A stretch of 5,941 nucleotides of DNA from NCBI GenBank assembly GCA_026706395.1, contig JAPOYU010000066.1, positions 1-5,941 on the forward strand. The letters run 5' to 3'. Shown here one piece after another: positions 4,776 through 5,941 of this stretch. The notes under the pieces are model-generated. The model had not been told where the DNA came from and did no database searches. It saw nothing but the letters and a program-made list of their open reading frames with translations. The position numbers and the translations under genes are program-made. Numbering within the stretch: the first letter of the stretch is position 1; every line of letters starts with the position of its first letter. This stretch comes from Chloroflexota bacterium (GTDB taxonomy: Bacteria; Chloroflexota; Anaerolineae; Aggregatilineales; Phototrophicaceae).

Positions 4776-5941
4776 CTATCCATCCGCCATGCCCGCGGAC
4801 CAGACCACCGCCGGCGGCCAGTTGCCTTCGTCCACCTCGGCAGCCGTCAGCTGAAATATCGCCAGCGCTTCACCCGTGGCGCAATCGCCGGCATGCGGCG
4901 ACTCGTCCTGGCAGGTCAACGAGCCGGTCAAACCGGGGTAATCCTCAACGGCGGACAAGGCGTCTCGCAGCGCCCCCCGGCCTATCACCAGCGCGCCATC
5001 TTCCCGCTCCTCCGCGGCCGCCTCGGCAGCATCAAGCAGCAGGTTGGCCGCGTCATAAGCGTGGGCGTGGAAGCCGCCGGTCGGCCCCGCCTCGTCGATC
5101 TCGCGCCGCCAGGTTTCCACGAAGGCCTCGTAAGCCTCGCCGGTGATATGCGGACCAGCCACATAAATGCGGATCGCCGCCGCGCCCGCGCCTTGGACGA
5201 AAGATGTTTCAAAGGCCCCGTCCGCCGTCATCATGATCGCATTCTCCAGCCCGGGCGTATCCGTCAGCTGCTGGGCGATGACTATCGCTTCGTTCGTGAA
5301 AACCGGGAAGTACACCAGCTCCGCCCCGCTCTCCGCTATCGCCCCGAGAACCTCGCTCATATCGGTCGCGCCTTTGCTGATTTCCCCCCGAAAGAGGACT
5401 TCGCCGCCCAGGCTGACGAAGGTATCGGCCATCGTACTCGCCAAACCCCGCGTATAAGGATCGCCGTCATCGATTGTCGCTACCGAATCAATGTTCAGCA
5501 CGGTCCGCGCGAATCGTGCGCTCAAAGCGCCCTGGAACAAATCGTTATGCGCCGTGCGAAAATAGCCCGGCTGATACAAGCCGCCGGCCTCGCGGTCGGC
5601 ATTCGTCAAAAACGGCGATGTATTCGATGGCGAGATCATCAGCCAGCCCGCCTCGCTGATGACCGGCAGCGCGCCCTTGGCCGCCAGCGAGCAATTCGTG
5701 CCGATGAGGCCGATGATCGACTGATCCGCGACCAGGCGCCGCGCCGCTTCCCCAGCCGCTTCCTCCGAACAGGCGCTGTCCTCAATCACAAACTCAACCT
5801 CGCGGCCCAGCAGCAGCCCGCCACGCGCCAGCAGGGCAAGCTGGAATGCGCTCTGCGCCGAGGGACCCGAACCGGGATTCAATCCCGATAGCTGCAGCAA
5901 GCCGCCGACGGTGATCGGCTCGTCAAGGCCGACTTCCACGC
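4776..5941 (-). CDS. ABC transporter substrate-binding protein, branched-chain amino acid (Leu/Ile/Val-binding) type, N-terminus missing
   Basis: The minus-strand frame is open from the right edge to a TAG at 4776, giving 387 visible residues. Residues 8-20 (PITVGGLLQLSGL) are the first strand of the type-1 periplasmic binding fold, and SPSNTSPFLT (103-112), GYFRTAHNDLFQG (125-137) and HAYDAANLLLDA (293-304) are typical later motifs. These proteins capture a small ligand outside the membrane and pass it to an ABC permease. C57 and C83 match the N-lobe disulfide position of LivJ-type proteins; C343 and C353 could form a second. The GTG at 5939 is probably not the start, because the secretion signal must lie further upstream; the codon cut by the edge reads nGC, compatible with Cys, Arg, Ser or Gly. 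Ligand specificity is unknown. No permease or ATPase gene follows downstream, so partners are upstream of the window or unlinked. Confidence 0.88.
   Translation of the reverse strand, partial: VEVGLDEPITVGGLLQLSGLNPGSGPSAQSAFQLALLARGGLLLGREVEFVIEDSACSEEAAGEAARRLVADQSIIGLIGTNCSLAAKGALPVISEAGWLMISPSNTSPFLTNADREAGGLYQPGYFRTAHNDLFQGALSARFARTVLNIDSVATIDDGDPYTRGLASTMADTFVSLGGEVLFRGEISKGATDMSEVLGAIAESGAELVYFPVFTNEAIVIAQQLTDTPGLENAIMMTADGAFETSFVQGAGAAAIRIYVAGPHITGEAYEAFVETWRREIDEAGPTGGFHAHAYDAANLLLDAAEAAAEEREDGALVIGRGALRDALSAVEDYPGLTGSLTCQDESPHAGDCATGEALAIFQLTAAEVDEGNWPPAVVWSAGMADG

Noticed and set aside
4716..5891. Plus-strand 391-residue frame opposite the substrate-binding protein
   Set aside because: It is rich in Arg, Gln and His in the manner of antisense frames of high-G+C genes, begins inside repeat copy 4, and has no recognisable motif, whereas the minus frame is a clear binding protein.

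Overview
This window looks like ordinary chromosomal DNA from a high-G+C, uncultured-type bacterium, most likely of the phylum Chloroflexota. That placement is an inference from three things: the CoaE protein carries EAIKLLEG where most bacteria have a PLLFE-type motif, there is a membrane-anchored LysM plus M23 peptidase of a kind common there, and gaps hold a dispersed palindrome/CTCGGTG repeat of a style I associate with such genomes. No rRNA, tRNA, CRISPR array, insertion sequence or phage gene was recognised.

Layout from left to right. Bases 1-249 (minus) hold the first 83 residues of an amidohydrolase-family enzyme that runs off the left edge. Bases 250-584 form a divergent intergenic region with a possible minus-strand promoter, repeat copy 1, and a plus-strand promoter. 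Bases 585-1790 (plus) encode a membrane-anchored double-LysM M23 metallopeptidase. It converges on coaE (1848-2468, minus; dephospho-CoA kinase), and repeat copy 2 in the gap supplies the last eight codons of coaE. Repeat copy 3 lies between coaE and gatA (2650-4110, minus; glutamyl/aspartyl-tRNA amidotransferase subunit A). Next come a small plus-strand gene of unknown function (4326-4529) and a 71-bp degenerate direct duplicate of the gatA ribosome-binding site and first 20 codons (4536-4606). A perfect hairpin and repeat copy 4 follow, then a substrate-binding protein of the branched-chain amino acid type (4776 to the right edge, minus) whose N-terminus lies outside the window.

The genes do not form one pathway. 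Cofactor synthesis (coaE), tRNA-dependent amidation (gatA), cell-wall hydrolysis (M23) and solute capture (substrate-binding protein) sit side by side, separated by repeat-bearing gaps of roughly 60-200 bp rather than by tight operon spacing. The unusual content is in the gaps. Four same-orientation repeat copies lie in them, and three of these sit at the 3' ends of minus-strand genes. The gatA 5' end has been duplicated, with a small, less G+C-rich gene lying between the two copies. I found no convincing new multi-gene system; the best leads are the gatA duplication with its enclosed small gene and the repeat family that extends coding sequence.
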